64,000 nucleotides of DNA from Cecembia rubra (GTDB lineage: Bacteria; Bacteroidota; Bacteroidia; Cytophagales; Cyclobacteriaceae), in contig NZ_PYGF01000015.1 of NCBI RefSeq assembly GCF_003014575.1, forward strand, positions 1-64,000. Direction: 5' to 3'. Position numbers and translations under genes: made by a program. Shown here one piece after another: positions 62,751 through 64,000 of this stretch. The notes below the pieces were generated by a model that saw nothing but the letters and a program-made list of their open reading frames with translations, was not told the origin of the DNA and did no database searches. The stretch's first letter is position 1. Every line of letters begins with the position of its first letter.

Positions 62751-64000
62751 ATGAAACAATATAGACTTGGTCCCGTCTTTTTTTTGCTCTTATTCTTGCT
62801 TTCCTGCAAAGAGGAAATCTCTCCGCTTAGTGATCATTTAGCTGATTTGGAGGGTTTGGAAGGGAATAAGAACTACCTTTCTTCTCCCTTTTTTGCTGCA
62901 GGGGACAGGGTTTATATGGTCGGTCATCAAGATGGAAGTTTCCCAGATCTTGGTTGGCATGTGGAAGGTGAAATGGGCGGTATCTGGAACCATCCTATCA
63001 AGTTAATGGATGGTTTTACGGCAGCATTGCAATTAGAGAATGAAAAGTTTTGTCTGGATAAGGCCGATATTTTTATAAACTATCCCATCGGCAACAAACA
63101 TGTTTTCCAAAGCCAAATCAATGGACTTGAAGTTGAACGATTTCAGTTTGTACCTGATGGTCAAGAAGGCCTTATCATTGAATTTACTTTTAAGAATCTA
63201 AGTCAATCCAGCATTCACTTTGATTTTGAATTTACGGGCCATACTGATCTAATGCCCGTATGGTTGGGCGAAAGAGCCAATATGATTGATCATGAAGATG
63301 TTCTTGAATTTGATGCTTCCAGGCAGGCATGGAGAGGTAAAGATCAAGGTAATGATTGGTATGTTTTATTCGGTTCAACTCTGAAGCCCAAAGCTTATGA
63401 AATCGGGAGTTCAACGTCCTGTACTTATAATCCCCGAGGTAAAGGAGTTTCAGGCAAATTGTCTTACAATGTAAAAATTGAAGCTGGAAATTTCCAAGCC
63501 ATTCGCTTTGTTGTAGCAGGGTCCTACCAAAGCCAACAAGATCTGGAAAAAACTTATGAGCTTTTGAAATCAAACGCCGAGGACTACTTAAAAGATAAAA
63601 TCCAACATTATAAAAAGATTGCAGAGAATTCAAAACTCACCCTCAGTGACAAGAAATTAGAAAAAGCTTTTGAATGGGTAAAATACAATACAGAATGGCT
63701 TGTCAGGGATGTGCCTGAAATTGGTAGAGGTTTGGGAGCAGGTATGCCTGATTATCCATGGTGGTTTGGTGTGGACAATGAATATACACTTAAGGGAGCA
63801 ATTGCAACAGGAAGGAAGGATTTGGTTTACCAAACCATCGACCTTATTCATAAACTCTCTGAGGCCAATGGTAATGGTAGAATAATCCATGAAGTCAGTA
63901 CCAATGGTGTGGTCTTCAATCCTGGAAACATTAATGAAACCCCTCAGTTTGCCTCCTTGATTTGGTGGGTTTTTCAATGGACTGGGGATAAGGAATTTCT
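62751..64000 (+). CDS. Exported MGH1-like glycoside hydrolase, N-terminal part (cut by window end)
   Basis: An open frame starts at the ATG at 62751 and continues to the window edge (416 codons so far). The lipoprotein signal is MKQYRLGPVFFLLLFLLSC (Cys19). An N-terminal beta-sandwich (EMGGIWNHPIKLMDGF, GLIIEFTFKNLSQSSIHFDF) is followed by the beginning of an (alpha/alpha)6 barrel (KAFEWVKYNTEWLVRD, YPWWFGVDNEYTLKGAIATG). The pattern is that of GH63/MGH1-like or glycogen-debranching-type hydrolases. Catalytic acids are not yet in view. It lies at the end of a plus-strand set with the YdjC enzyme. Confidence 0.7.
   Translation, partial: MKQYRLGPVFFLLLFLLSCKEEISPLSDHLADLEGLEGNKNYLSSPFFAAGDRVYMVGHQDGSFPDLGWHVEGEMGGIWNHPIKLMDGFTAALQLENEKFCLDKADIFINYPIGNKHVFQSQINGLEVERFQFVPDGQEGLIIEFTFKNLSQSSIHFDFEFTGHTDLMPVWLGERANMIDHEDVLEFDASRQAWRGKDQGNDWYVLFGSTLKPKAYEIGSSTSCTYNPRGKGVSGKLSYNVKIEAGNFQAIRFVVAGSYQSQQDLEKTYELLKSNAEDYLKDKIQHYKKIAENSKLTLSDKKLEKAFEWVKYNTEWLVRDVPEIGRGLGAGMPDYPWWFGVDNEYTLKGAIATGRKDLVYQTIDLIHKLSEANGNGRIIHEVSTNGVVFNPGNINETPQFASLIWWVFQWTGDKEF

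Noticed and set aside
1-64000. tRNA or rRNA genes
   Set aside because: No T-arm-like GGTTCGAATCC motif with an acceptor stem and no rRNA-like stretches were found on reading the gaps.

Overview
The window reads as chromosomal DNA of a Bacteroidota bacterium, most likely Cytophagales and near Cyclobacteriaceae/Algoriphagus. The support is moderately AT-rich DNA, the MurF-alanine racemase fusion, a YebC protein starting MGRAFEFRKERK, many exported proteins ending their signal peptides in AQ, MG2/TonB-plug proteins without a barrel, DUF4783 and DUF4221 proteins, a DASH cryptochrome and kynurenine-pathway genes. The lineage is inferred from gene content; no rRNA or tRNA gene was seen. The layout is gene-dense with frequent strand switches. 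Many convergent gene pairs are separated by strong hairpin terminators.

Region by region. 1-243: right end of an IS256-family insertion sequence, then a terminator. 244-6967: Spy-like periplasmic protein, gamma-glutamylcyclotransferase-like protein, type II NADH dehydrogenase, YebC, a YjjX-type NTPase, thioredoxin plus DUF6952 partner, an exported unknown and an M28 peptidase. 6968-7617: a 650-bp gene-free region with three DnaA-box-like 9-mers exactly 10 bp apart, a candidate replication origin or DnaA-binding locus. 7618-14925: two exported thioredoxin-fold proteins, an O-methyltransferase, a DUF4221 lipoprotein, a nested palindromic element, kynU-kmo, RidA and a small membrane protein. 15065-20013: fumarase, small exported protein, sugar-phosphate-isomerase-like protein, membrane protein and exported amidase.

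20320-26573 holds a three-gene outer-surface cluster: a carboxypeptidase-regulatory-domain protein and two paralogous MG2/TonB-plug proteins. 26859-29112 encodes a GMC oxidoreductase and its Tat-exported small subunit. 29185-30420 is the most unusual stretch: a GxxExxY (PD-(D/E)XK-like) gene between two arrays of degenerate repeats in opposite orientation, butting onto the stop codon of a GH29 alpha-L-fucosidase. That fucosidase gene itself carries five perfect DnaA 9-mers.

32705-48857 is mostly housekeeping: GguC-like protein, stand-alone alanine racemase, aspartate kinase, lumazine synthase, YfgM-like TPR protein, PDH E1 alpha, RecF, DoxX, TlpA protein, nucleotidyltransferase, P-II/AmtB pair, NadC, DUF4783 protein and phosphoglycerate mutase. 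48901-54555 is one minus-strand run (scpA, flippase-like protein, murF-alr, serS). 54741-64000 has dxs, an alpha/beta hydrolase, DASH cryptochrome, exported unknowns including a CotH-like protein, a YdjC/ChbG deacetylase and the start of an exported MGH1/GH63-like glycosidase that runs off the window.

Functionally, kynU, kmo and nadC are three steps of NAD synthesis from tryptophan. The 3-hydroxyanthranilate dioxygenase step is not in the window. Fucosidase, YdjC deacetylase, MGH1-like hydrolase, amidase and the surface proteins fit a polysaccharide- or peptide-degrading aerobic heterotroph.
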